Below, piece after piece: positions 1 to 6,237 of a stretch of 6,692 nt of DNA (within the stretch, counting starts at the first letter, position 1; the number at the start of each line of letters is the position of its first letter). The notes under the pieces were generated by a model. It was not told where the DNA came from. It did no database searches and saw only the letters and a program-made list of their open reading frames with translations. A program made the translations under genes and the position numbers. Source of the DNA: Lachnoclostridium sp. UBA1241. GTDB taxonomy: Bacteria > Bacillota > Clostridia > Lachnospirales > Lachnospiraceae. The stretch covers positions 1 to 6,692 of the forward strand of contig DBWJ01000099.1 of assembly GCA_002308955.1 (NCBI GenBank), written 5' to 3'.

Positions 1-782
1 ACATCCTTTTCCCACGCACGTTTGGTAAGTTCTCCGAGGCGTACCAGCTCTTCTATCTGGCAAACATCACTTGCATCCGCAAGACATCCGGGACGGCAGG
101 CATCACCCAGAGAGATCGTCACATCATATTCCCTGCAGATATCAAGGATCTCATCATAATACTCATAAAATGGATTCTCCTCACCGGTCATGCACATCCA
201 GGCAAATACGAGGGAACCGCCGCGGGAGACGATGTTCATTTTACGCTTATGCTTTCGAATCTGCTCGATTGTCTTCCGTGTGATTCCGCAGTGTAATGTC
301 ACGAAATCAACGCCGTCCTCCGCGTGAAGCCTCACCACGTCGATGAAGTCCTTCGCGGTAAGCGTCGCAAGGTCTCTTTGGTAGTGGATGACACTGTCAT
401 AAACGGGCACGGTTCCGATCATCGCAGGGCATTCGGATGTGAGCTTTCTTCGAAACGGCTGCGTGTTGCCATGCGACGACAGATCCATAATAGCCTCGGC
501 GCCCATATCAACGGCCGCCATCACCTTCTGCATCTCGATGTCGTAATCCTTACAGTCTCTCGACACCCCGAGGTTTACGTTAATCTTGGTGCGAAGCATC
601 GACCCGACGCCGTTCGGTTCAAGGCAGGTGTGCAGCCGGTTCGCGCAGATTGCCACCTGACCGCGCGCCACTAGGTCACGAATCTCCTCTTCCGTGCGGT
701 ATTCCTTCTTCGCTACCGCCTTCATCTCGGGGGTTATGATGCCATGTCTTGCGGCATCCATCTGTGTAGTATAGTTTCTCAT
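1..782 (-). CDS. thiC: Phosphomethylpyrimidine synthase ThiC (5' part; 3' end outside window)
   Basis: ThiC is a radical-SAM enzyme that converts aminoimidazole ribotide (AIR) to HMP phosphate, the first step of the pyrimidine branch of thiamine synthesis. The 260 codons visible carry family motifs in order: TTQMDAARHGIITPEM near the N-terminus (residues 5-20), KINVNLGVSRDC (66-77), TLHCGI (162-167), VSRGGS (185-190), and SLGDACRPGC (224-233). The family's conserved N-terminal motif lies at the very start, so this is the short form without the long N-terminal extension seen in Proteobacteria and Bacillus. The C-terminal CX2CX4C cluster motif lies beyond the left edge and cannot be checked. 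The start is ATG at 782-780, with AGAGG at 791-795, 8 bases upstream. It follows the thiE-thiD fusion by 66 bases and is probably co-transcribed with it under the same TPP riboswitch. Confidence 0.95.
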   Translation of the reverse strand, partial: MRNYTTQMDAARHGIITPEMKAVAKKEYRTEEEIRDLVARGQVAICANRLHTCLEPNGVGSMLRTKINVNLGVSRDCKDYDIEMQKVMAAVDMGAEAIMDLSSHGNTQPFRRKLTSECPAMIGTVPVYDSVIHYQRDLATLTAKDFIDVVRLHAEDGVDFVTLHCGITRKTIEQIRKHKRKMNIVSRGGSLVFAWMCMTGEENPFYEYYDEILDICREYDVTISLGDACRPGCLADASDVCQIEELVRLGELTKRAWEKD

Positions 783-813
783 ATTGATTACCTCTTGTAA
801 ATGTTTATTTTCG

Positions 814-839
814 AAAAAACCAACAGCTCTCCGGCCGCT
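814..839 (-). terminator. Possible weak intercistronic terminator or attenuator between thiE-thiD and thiC
   Basis: On the minus strand AGCGGC (834-839) can pair with GCTGTT (822-827) around a six-base loop, including two G-U pairs. Two bases later comes a run of six T (814-819). The stem is short and weak, so it may at most reduce read-through into thiC. This is inferred from base pairing only. Confidence 0.25.
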
Positions 840-848
840 TCGCATTGC

Positions 849-2372
849 TTATTCTGTCCCTGCCGCAAAACGGCTGTTCAGGTCAAAGTTATGCTTCATC
901 GGACCGGAGCCTCTGCCGAGGTTGAGGCCTGCGGAAAGTGCCCCGGAGATGTAGTCCTTGGCTCGCTGTACGGAATCCGCAAGGGAAAAGCCTTTGGCAA
1001 GATTCGAAGCAATCGCCGAAGAAAGCGTGCAGCCTGTCCCGTGGGTGTTCGGGTTGTCTATCCGCTTCCCGTAGAACCACTGAAACCTGCCGTCCGCATA
1101 CAGAAGGTCGTTGGCGTCGTTTATGCTGTGACCGCCCTTTAAAAGAACCGCGCATCCGCAGTTTCTTCCGATCTGTTCCGCTGCTTTCATCATGTCATCC
1201 GTACCCTCTATCTTCATTCCGGACAGCACCTCCGCCTCGGGAATGTTCGGTGTAATTACCGTCGCAAGCGGGAACAGCTCCTTCATCATCGCATCGACCG
1301 CGTCGTTTCGTAACAGGGACGAGCCGCTTGTAGCAACCATGACAGGATCCACTACTACATGCTTCGCGTCGTAATAACGGAGGCGTTCCGCTATGACATG
1401 AATCAGCTCTGCAGAAGCGACCATACCGATCTTGACCGCGTCCGGGCGGATGTCCTCGAAGACGGCGTCAATCTGCTGAGAGAGGAAGCCCGGAATCACC
1501 TCTTCAATCGCCCGAACGCCGGTGGTGTTCTGCGCTGTCAGAGCGGTCACTGCAGTCATAGCGTATACGCCGTTCATCGTCATTGTCTTGATGTCGGCCT
1601 GAATGCCGGCGCCGCCGGACGAATCGCTTCCGGCGATTGAAAGGGCGGTCTTCATGACAGTTTGACCAATTCGTAAGCCACCGAAGTCCGGCTCAAAGCG
1701 CTGAGCTTCAGCACCGGACAATTCCTTCCGGCACCGTGTCTCCCCCGTCAACTCCTCCGCCTTCTTTAGTAGCTCCCTCGCAGCCTTCTCCGGATCCTCC
1801 GCATTCATGATTGCGGACACCACGCAGATTCCCGCTATAGGGATTCCCGCTAGAATGCCGAGGTTCTCCGAAGTAAGACCGCCGATGGCATTTACCGGGA
1901 TCGGAACGGCCTCCGCGATAGCATGGATCGTGTCGGGCGTGATCACGTAAGTATCCGTCTTGGTTTTCGTCGGGTACACGGCTCCGACACCGAGATAGTC
2001 CGCGCCCTGCCGGTACGCTTCCACCGCCTGCTCCACGGTTTTCGCGGTTGCTCCGACAATCTTTCCGTTGCCGAGGATCCGCCTCGCTGCGTCCACCGGG
2101 ATATCCGACTGCCCGACGTGAACGCCCTCGGCGTCAACTGCCAGCGCAACATCAATCCGGTCATCGATGATCAGAGGGACGCCGTAACGCTTTGTCAGCG
2201 CGTGTACCTTGCCCGCAAGAGCCGTTAATTCGCGCGCTGAGCGCGTTTTCTCGCGGAGCTGGATAAGTGTAACCCCGCCCCGTAAAGCCTGCTCTATGCG
2301 CCCGAGAAACGTTTCCTCGTCATAACCGGTGCTGTCGGTAATGAAATACAACCTCGTATCAAGTTTTCTCAT
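849..2372 (-). CDS. thiED: Bifunctional thiamine phosphate synthase / HMP(-P) kinase (ThiE-ThiD fusion)
   Basis: This 507-residue protein joins two thiamine enzymes. Residues 1 to about 210 are ThiE (TIM barrel), which couples HMP-PP to hydroxyethylthiazole phosphate to give thiamine phosphate. It shows IQLREK (37-42), IIDDR (68-72), GVHVGQSD (83-90), GVGAVYPTKTKTD (128-140) and AIGG (162-165). Residues about 240-490 are ThiD (ribokinase fold), which phosphorylates HMP and HMP-P. It shows AGSDSSGGAGIQAD (247-260), DPVMVATSG (342-350), LLKGGH (410-415) and THGTGCT (443-449), where Cys448 lies in the anion-hole/catalytic loop. A linker of about 30 residues joins them in one unbroken frame, and no ribosome binding site precedes Met240, so a single fused product is expected. 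The frame stays open upstream to 2441, but that stretch overlaps the terminator. The chosen start, ATG at 2372, has GAGG at 2381-2384, 8 bases upstream. Expression should be repressed by TPP. Confidence 0.95.
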   Translation of the reverse strand: MRKLDTRLYFITDSTGYDEETFLGRIEQALRGGVTLIQLREKTRSARELTALAGKVHALTKRYGVPLIIDDRIDVALAVDAEGVHVGQSDIPVDAARRILGNGKIVGATAKTVEQAVEAYRQGADYLGVGAVYPTKTKTDTYVITPDTIHAIAEAVPIPVNAIGGLTSENLGILAGIPIAGICVVSAIMNAEDPEKAARELLKKAEELTGETRCRKELSGAEAQRFEPDFGGLRIGQTVMKTALSIAGSDSSGGAGIQADIKTMTMNGVYAMTAVTALTAQNTTGVRAIEEVIPGFLSQQIDAVFEDIRPDAVKIGMVASAELIHVIAERLRYYDAKHVVVDPVMVATSGSSLLRNDAVDAMMKELFPLATVITPNIPEAEVLSGMKIEGTDDMMKAAEQIGRNCGCAVLLKGGHSINDANDLLYADGRFQWFYGKRIDNPNTHGTGCTLSSAIASNLAKGFSLADSVQRAKDYISGALSAGLNLGRGSGPMKHNFDLNSRFAAGTE

Positions 2373-2380
2373 AGCATTTT

Positions 2381-2386
2381 CCTCAC
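2381..2386 (-). promoter_or_regulatory. Ribosome binding site that fixes the ThiE-ThiD start
   Basis: GTGAGG on the minus strand lies directly after the T-tract of the riboswitch terminator and 8 bases before ATG 2372. It rules out the longer reading frame starting at 2441, whose first codons would fall within the leader between the aptamer and the terminator. Confidence 0.8.
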
Positions 2387-2419
2387 AAAAAAAGGGAACT
2401 ATCCGTACGGATAATTCCC
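2387..2419 (-). terminator. Intrinsic terminator of the TPP riboswitch expression platform
   Basis: On the minus strand an 11-bp stem, GGGAATTATCC / GGATAGTTCCC with one G-U pair, closes a GTAC loop (2394-2419). It is followed at once by seven T (2387-2393) and then the thiE-thiD ribosome binding site. This is a standard Rho-independent terminator ahead of the coding region, so TPP binding is expected to act by premature termination. Confidence 0.92.
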
Positions 2420-2437
2420 ATTCATTCCTTCGTTTCT

Positions 2438-2526
2438 TCAAGTCCCTACGTTGGCATTATCCAAATCAGGTTACCGGTCGAAGGTTCTGCCTTCCTCTCA
2501 GCCCGGAACACGGGCTCCCGTCTTCA
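2438..2526 (-). ncRNA. TPP riboswitch aptamer (THI element)
   Basis: The minus strand carries both conserved TPP-sensing segments: CTGAGA (2496-2501), which contacts the pyrimidine ring, and the segment at 2443-2471 with ACCTGA, GGATAATGCC and CGTAGGGA, which holds the pyrophosphate-binding side. Stem P3 is GCCCG/CGGGC (2501-2515). An extra GAAGG/CCTTC hairpin (2480-2494) follows CTGAGA. P1 is weak, made from TGAAG (2522-2526) and CTTGA (2438-2442) with one mismatch. It lies upstream of thiE-thiD and thiC, so it should sense thiamine pyrophosphate and turn both off. Its 5' edge is only about 10 bases from the stop codon of the preceding gene. Confidence 0.96.
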
Positions 2527-2535
2527 GTATATTGA

Positions 2536-3012
2536 CTATTTCTTCCTTAACCGGGCGAACAGTCCTTTTTTCTTCGTTTCTTCCTTAACGAGCGGTCCGC
2601 GCACACCCTTTACATCGAGGATGTAGATGCCGCTCACTTTAAGCTTGACTTCCTTCTTAAGAGGAATCAGGTCGAAGACCTTCTCGTCACACATCAGGGA
2701 CGAAACCTTCGGTCCGACCTTCGCCTTAACAACCGCTACCTTCGTACGTCTTGCGTACTTCGGCGTCTGGTCGATAACGACCTGCGGGAATCCGGCATCA
2801 ATCAGTTTCATGTGCTTCTTATCAATGATCAGCGCGGGAACCGTCTGCGAGTTCGCCATCATTTCTTTCATGACGGCGTCGTTCTTCTTCTGCATCTTCC
2901 GGCCGATGAAGTACAGTACGATAAATCCTACAAGCACTACGCCGAGCACAATCAGTGCGGCAAGAAGCCAGCCGTTTATACCGAAAACCAAAGCGGGACT
3001 TAACATATTCAT
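2536..3012 (-). CDS. Single-pass membrane protein of unknown function
   Basis: I do not recognise a named family for this 158-residue protein. A short N-terminal segment precedes one strong membrane helix (about residues 15-37, rich in Leu, Val and Ile). The cluster RKMQKK follows, which by the positive-inside rule puts the rest in the cytoplasm. The soluble part (about 57-140) alternates short hydrophobic and lysine-rich stretches (e.g. KVAVVKAKVGPKV at 91-103), suggesting beta strands. The tail KKKGLFARLRKK (147-158) is strongly basic and could touch membrane lipid or nucleic acid. There is one cysteine (108) and no signal-peptidase or lipobox motif. The frame is open to an ATG at 3030, but GGAGG (3019-3023) lies 6 bases before ATG 3012, so that start is chosen. 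It follows the PAP2 gene by 81 bases with a promoter-like sequence between, and ends about 10 bases before the TPP riboswitch. Confidence 0.8.
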   Translation of the reverse strand: MNMLSPALVFGINGWLLAALIVLGVVLVGFIVLYFIGRKMQKKNDAVMKEMMANSQTVPALIIDKKHMKLIDAGFPQVVIDQTPKYARRTKVAVVKAKVGPKVSSLMCDEKVFDLIPLKKEVKLKVSGIYILDVKGVRGPLVKEETKKKGLFARLRKK

Positions 3013-3018
3013 AACAAA

Positions 3019-3023
3019 CCTCC
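3019..3023 (-). promoter_or_regulatory. Ribosome binding site that fixes the start of the unknown membrane protein
   Basis: GGAGG on the minus strand is 6 bases upstream of ATG 3012 and 12 upstream of a second in-frame ATG at 3006. It lies inside the longer reading frame that begins at 3030, which argues against that longer start. Confidence 0.8.
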
Positions 3024-3046
3024 ACAACATTCAGACTGTGAGAAAT

Positions 3047-3075
3047 ATCATAGCATTTATCGGCGCAAAATGCAA
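3047..3075 (-). promoter_or_regulatory. Candidate sigma-A promoter for the unknown membrane protein (and perhaps the thi genes)
   Basis: On the minus strand TTGCAT (3070-3075) and TATGAT (3047-3052) are 17 bases apart, and the -10 is extended by TGC just upstream. Transcription would start near 3040, giving a leader of about 28 bases before ATG 3012. The -35 is poor (TTG only). This is the nearest plausible promoter upstream of the TPP riboswitch. Confidence 0.45.
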
Positions 3076-3093
3076 CCGCAATTCCTTTCGCTT

Positions 3094-3741
3094 CTACACG
3101 TCAAGCGCTTCAATCTTCGCTGCGATCTTCCCCCGGAAGAACAGCATATAACAGATTGCGCCGAGCACGATTGCGGCGATAACGTCAATCACCGAGTGCT
3201 GCTTTACGAACACGGTTGAGAAGCTGATGCTTACGCCGAGCACGCACACGACCCATTTGGACCAGAGCGGCGTGTGAACCCTCTTGCAGGCACCGAAGCC
3301 GCACATAATTCCGAGGGTGTTGAACACGTGAATGCTCGGAAGCACGTTGGTCGGCGTATCGGTTTCGTACATCTTCCTCGCGAGGCGGATGGCAATGTTG
3401 TCACGGGATATCGTCGACAGATCCGGACGGAGGTCAAGTCCGTTCGGGTACACCGCGCTTACGATCAAAAAAACCGTCATTCCGACATACAGGAAGCAGA
3501 TGGTTTTCAGATATGCCTTCTTATCGCGGAAGAACAGCCACATGCCGACCGCCGCAACGAAAGGGAACCAGATGTAATACGGGAAGAAAAACCACTCAAT
3601 GAACGGGATTTTCCTGTCAAGCGGGATTCCGATAATGTGGTAGTCCTTGATCAGACGTTCCTCCAGAATGAACACCGTCATATAAAGAGGAACATAGAAC
3701 AACGTCCACCAGTACCGGAACCATTCCTTTTTGAGTTTCAT
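3094..3741 (-). CDS. PAP2-family membrane phosphatase or phosphotransferase
   Basis: This 215-residue integral membrane protein has about five or six hydrophobic helices and the PAP2 active-site signatures. These are RPDL (105-108); DTPTNVLPSIHV (128-139), whose D-x-P-x-N-x-x-PS-x-H form resembles the PAP2_3 / inositol-phosphorylceramide-synthase-like branch; and STVFVKQHSVID (175-186) with His182 and Asp186. His138 and His182 are the expected catalytic pair. Thr176 and Tyr98 stand where classical members have Arg and Lys. Members hydrolyse or transfer lipid phosphates such as phosphatidate or undecaprenyl pyrophosphate; the substrate here cannot be read from sequence. A GTG at 3750 would add three residues, but AGGTGA (3747-3752) lies 5 bases before ATG 3741, so that start is preferred. 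It sits directly behind the glycosyltransferase gene, suggesting a shared role in lipid-linked glycan or glycolipid metabolism. Confidence 0.85.
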   Translation of the reverse strand: MKLKKEWFRYWWTLFYVPLYMTVFILEERLIKDYHIIGIPLDRKIPFIEWFFFPYYIWFPFVAAVGMWLFFRDKKAYLKTICFLYVGMTVFLIVSAVYPNGLDLRPDLSTISRDNIAIRLARKMYETDTPTNVLPSIHVFNTLGIMCGFGACKRVHTPLWSKWVVCVLGVSISFSTVFVKQHSVIDVIAAIVLGAICYMLFFRGKIAAKIEALDV

Positions 3742-3746
3742 AAAAG

Positions 3747-3752
3747 TCACCT
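3747..3752 (-). promoter_or_regulatory. Ribosome binding site of the PAP2 gene, overlapping the upstream stop codon
   Basis: AGGTGA on the minus strand matches the 3' half of the ideal AAGGAGGTGA site and lies 5 bases before ATG 3741. It includes the last two bases of the glycosyltransferase TAG stop and the alternative GTG start at 3750. This favours the ATG and suggests translational coupling. Confidence 0.65.
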
Positions 3753-4770
3753 AATTGAAGTGATAGATTTTCCTCGCAACAACGTAACCGATGCGGACGA
3801 TCGTATTCGTGAACCAGTTGGTGTTGGCAATAAACCGGAGCGCCCAGATCGTATTCAGATGCTTGTAAGCGCCCTGGTAACGCGTCTTCGTCTTCGACCA
3901 GAAAGCCTTCTTCGCTTCAAGGCTTGCCTTGTCGCCGTGTCGCACGTAAAGCGCGGAAACGATCGCGCACATAACCGCCATGTACTGTGTCATGTAGCGG
4001 CGAAGCTTCGGGCTCTCCACCTTGTCAAGGTCATGCATGCCGAACATCGTAAACGTGATCTGCTCCTGCTGCTCGATGCGGCGGAACATCACCGTCTCAT
4101 TGACCGACTGGTCTTCGCGGCCGATAAAATAATGATACAGGTCGAAATTGAAATAAAGGATTTCCTTAACGAAAGGCAGCGGATAGAACGCATACAGGTT
4201 ATCCACGTAGAATGTGTGCTTCGGAAGCCGGAGTCCGCAGGACGTAATCAAGTCGTGCCGGTAGGTAATCGAATGCATCAGGATGTTCTGTCCGAAGTTG
4301 AACTTCTTCGTATCCTGCCATCCGAACGGAACCTCCACCGGAAGCGCATGCGCGTAACCGATCTCCTTCGGCTTCTCTCCGACATGCTCGTAAACATAGT
4401 TCGTGATGACCATGTCGAACACTTTTCCGGAATTCTTCTCCGAACAAAGTCTGTCCATCATGCGGATCAGGTTCTCCGTGTTGATCCAGTCGTCGCTGTC
4501 CAGCACGCGGAAGTAGATACCCGTCGCATTTGCCACACCGTGCATTACCGCGTCGCCGTGACCGCCGTTCTCCTTATGGAGATACCGGACGATGTCCGGG
4601 TACTTCTCTTCATATTCATGCGCAATCGCGGCGGTGCCGTCGGTGGAGCCGTCGTCCACGATAAGGACCTCCAGGCGCTCTCCCGCGGGAACTATCGTAT
4701 CAAGTGCCCTGCGCATATAATCCTGTGAATTATAACACGGAACTGCAATCGTCAAAATCTTCTCTGTCAT
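3751..4770 (-). CDS. Glycosyltransferase family 2 protein
   Basis: This 339-residue protein has a GT-A nucleotide-sugar transferase domain in its first part. It shows TIAVPCYNSQDYM (7-19), the nucleotide-binding VLIVDDGSTDGT (35-46), ENGGHGDA (67-74) and the metal-binding DSDDW (91-95). The middle holds GLRLPKHTFYVDN (179-191) and YFIGREDQSVNE (214-225), probably acceptor and catalytic elements. No membrane helix is obvious beyond a mildly hydrophobic stretch near 262-275, so it is likely cytoplasmic or membrane-associated. It should move a sugar from a nucleotide donor to an unknown acceptor. The ATG at 4770 is 6 bases after the stop of the PurF-like gene, and its ribosome binding region (GGAGAAGAG) lies in that gene's last codons. 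Its own stop abuts the PAP2 gene. Cell-envelope or capsular glycan synthesis is inferred from family and context. Confidence 0.9.
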   Translation of the reverse strand: MTEKILTIAVPCYNSQDYMRRALDTIVPAGERLEVLIVDDGSTDGTAAIAHEYEEKYPDIVRYLHKENGGHGDAVMHGVANATGIYFRVLDSDDWINTENLIRMMDRLCSEKNSGKVFDMVITNYVYEHVGEKPKEIGYAHALPVEVPFGWQDTKKFNFGQNILMHSITYRHDLITSCGLRLPKHTFYVDNLYAFYPLPFVKEILYFNFDLYHYFIGREDQSVNETVMFRRIEQQEQITFTMFGMHDLDKVESPKLRRYMTQYMAVMCAIVSALYVRHGDKASLEAKKAFWSKTKTRYQGAYKHLNTIWALRFIANTNWFTNTIVRIGYVVARKIYHFN

Positions 4771-4776
4771 AGTAAA

Positions 4777-6189
4777 TCACTCTTCTCCATTCCAACAATA
4801 CGTACATAATTTATCCGGATCAATCCCCACAGAGGCGACCATATCATCAAGACGGTTATAGCGAAGCGACGTAAACTTCATCTGGCGGCAAATGCTATCG
4901 AGCATTTTCGCGTAGCGCTCGCTGTCCGGGTCGCAATATTCTTTCAGCACTTCGTTGCTGACTTCATCGGTACCCTCGAGTTCTGCGATGGTACGTCTTG
5001 CGATCAGCTCCATCTCCGACTTGGACCGCGAGAAATTCAGGTACTTACACCCGAACAGAAGCGGCGGGCAGGCCGGTCTTACATGTACCTCGGTGGCCCC
5101 GCTTTCAAACAGGAACGCCGCGGTATCGCGAAGCTGTGTGCCGCGTACGATCGAGTCGTCGATTACGACCATGCTCTTTCCCTTGATCAGGTCGGGAACG
5201 GCAATCAGCTTCATCTTGGCTATCAGGTCTCGGTTCTGCTGCATCGTCGGCATGAAGGACCGGGGCCAGGTAGGCGTGTACTTAATGAGCGGACGGGAGA
5301 ACGGAATGCCCGCCGCGTTTGAATAGCCGATGGCGTGCGCCGTTCCGGAGTCCGGAACACCGACGACAATGTCGGGCTTTATGTGATCGCGTTTCGCAAG
5401 CGCCTCGCCGCAGCGGTAACGCATCTTCTCAACGCTGATTCCCTCATAGGAGGATGACGGATATCCGTAGTAGATCCAGAGGAATGTGCAGATCTTCATC
5501 TTCCCGTTCTCGGGCAGATAAAGCGTCCGCAGGTTCTCTTCGTCAAATACGACGATTTCGCCGGGCTTCAGCTCCCGAACCGTAGAGTATCCGAGGTTTG
5601 CGAAGGAACTGCTTTCGAATGCCGCGCAGTAAGCGCCGTCCTTATGTCCGATGCACACCGGCGTGCGTCCGAACCGGTCACGGCCTGCGTAAACGCCGCG
5701 CTCCGTCAGTACAAGGAGGGAAAGGCTTCCGTCAATCACCTCAAGCGCGTACCGGATTCCGTCTATAAAATTTTCCTTCTGGTTGATGAGCGCTGCCACG
5801 AGCTCCGTCGGATTGATGTTTCCGTTGCTCATGACGAAGAAATGCGAATTATGTCTGAGAATCTCTTCCTCAAGCGCGTCGACGTTGTTAATCTTACCGA
5901 CCGTCGTTACGGCAAATGTGCCGTGGTGCGAATGTACCATGATCGGCTGCGGCTCGAAATCCGAAATGGAGCCGATACCGAATGCGCCGTGCATGGAATT
6001 TGCTTCTTTATCAAATTTGGTTCGGAAGGGAGAATTTTCAATCTTATGGATTGCCTTGGCAAAGCCGTCCTCCCGGTCGTATACTGCCATTCCGGCTCTT
6101 CTCGTGCCGAGATGGGAATGGTAATCCGTCCCGAAGAACAGATCGAAAACACAGTCTTTCTTGCTTGCTACGCCGAAAAATCCGCCCAT
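4777..6189 (-). CDS. PurF-like amidophosphoribosyltransferase homologue lacking the glutaminase nucleophile
   Basis: This 470-residue protein spans the full PurF fold: an N-terminal Ntn glutaminase-like domain (about 1-225) and a phosphoribosyltransferase domain (about 230-470). True PurF makes phosphoribosylamine from PRPP and glutamine. The PRPP loop VVIDDSIVRGT (341-351) and GVPDSG (277-282) are intact. Four cysteines align with the [4Fe-4S] ligands of the Bacillus enzyme: Cys234 (in ICTFLWIYY), Cys381, Cys462 and Cys465 (LCTYCWNG). The glutaminase half is degraded: the protein begins MGGFFGV instead of M-Cys-Gly, the glutamine-binding HVRYAT segment is missing around residues 70-78, and HNGN is replaced by TVGK (96-99). 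The start is ATG 6189 with AGAGG 8 bases upstream. The frame is closed by a stop a few codons upstream, so no cysteine start is hidden. It heads the cluster with the glycosyltransferase and PAP2 genes. It may be ammonia-dependent or have another role; calling it purF would overstate the evidence. Confidence 0.85.
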   Translation of the reverse strand: MGGFFGVASKKDCVFDLFFGTDYHSHLGTRRAGMAVYDREDGFAKAIHKIENSPFRTKFDKEANSMHGAFGIGSISDFEPQPIMVHSHHGTFAVTTVGKINNVDALEEEILRHNSHFFVMSNGNINPTELVAALINQKENFIDGIRYALEVIDGSLSLLVLTERGVYAGRDRFGRTPVCIGHKDGAYCAAFESSSFANLGYSTVRELKPGEIVVFDEENLRTLYLPENGKMKICTFLWIYYGYPSSSYEGISVEKMRYRCGEALAKRDHIKPDIVVGVPDSGTAHAIGYSNAAGIPFSRPLIKYTPTWPRSFMPTMQQNRDLIAKMKLIAVPDLIKGKSMVVIDDSIVRGTQLRDTAAFLFESGATEVHVRPACPPLLFGCKYLNFSRSKSEMELIARRTIAELEGTDEVSNEVLKEYCDPDSERYAKMLDSICRQMKFTSLRYNRLDDMVASVGIDPDKLCTYCWNGEE

Positions 6190-6237
6190 GCCAAATGCCT
6201 CTTTTCAAAGATATATCGTCAGAAAAAACAGGAAAAT

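Noticed and set aside
2373..2441. N-terminal extension of 23 residues on the ThiE-ThiD protein
   Set aside because: It would be encoded by the riboswitch leader and terminator hairpin. A proper ribosome binding site precedes ATG 2372, where ThiE homology begins.
2526..2531. TATACT as a -10 for a dedicated thi promoter
   Set aside because: There is no acceptable -35 at 16-18 bases, and RNA would start inside the aptamer's P1 strand.
3748..3750. GTG start for the PAP2 gene directly after the glycosyltransferase stop
   Set aside because: It lies inside the AGGTGA ribosome binding site that properly serves ATG 3741. The three extra residues add no conserved sequence.
3274..4728. Long 484-residue open frame on the plus strand
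   Set aside because: It lies antisense to the clear glycosyltransferase and PAP2 genes. Its product is Arg/His/Val-rich without recognisable motifs, as expected for a mirror frame of moderately GC-rich coding DNA.
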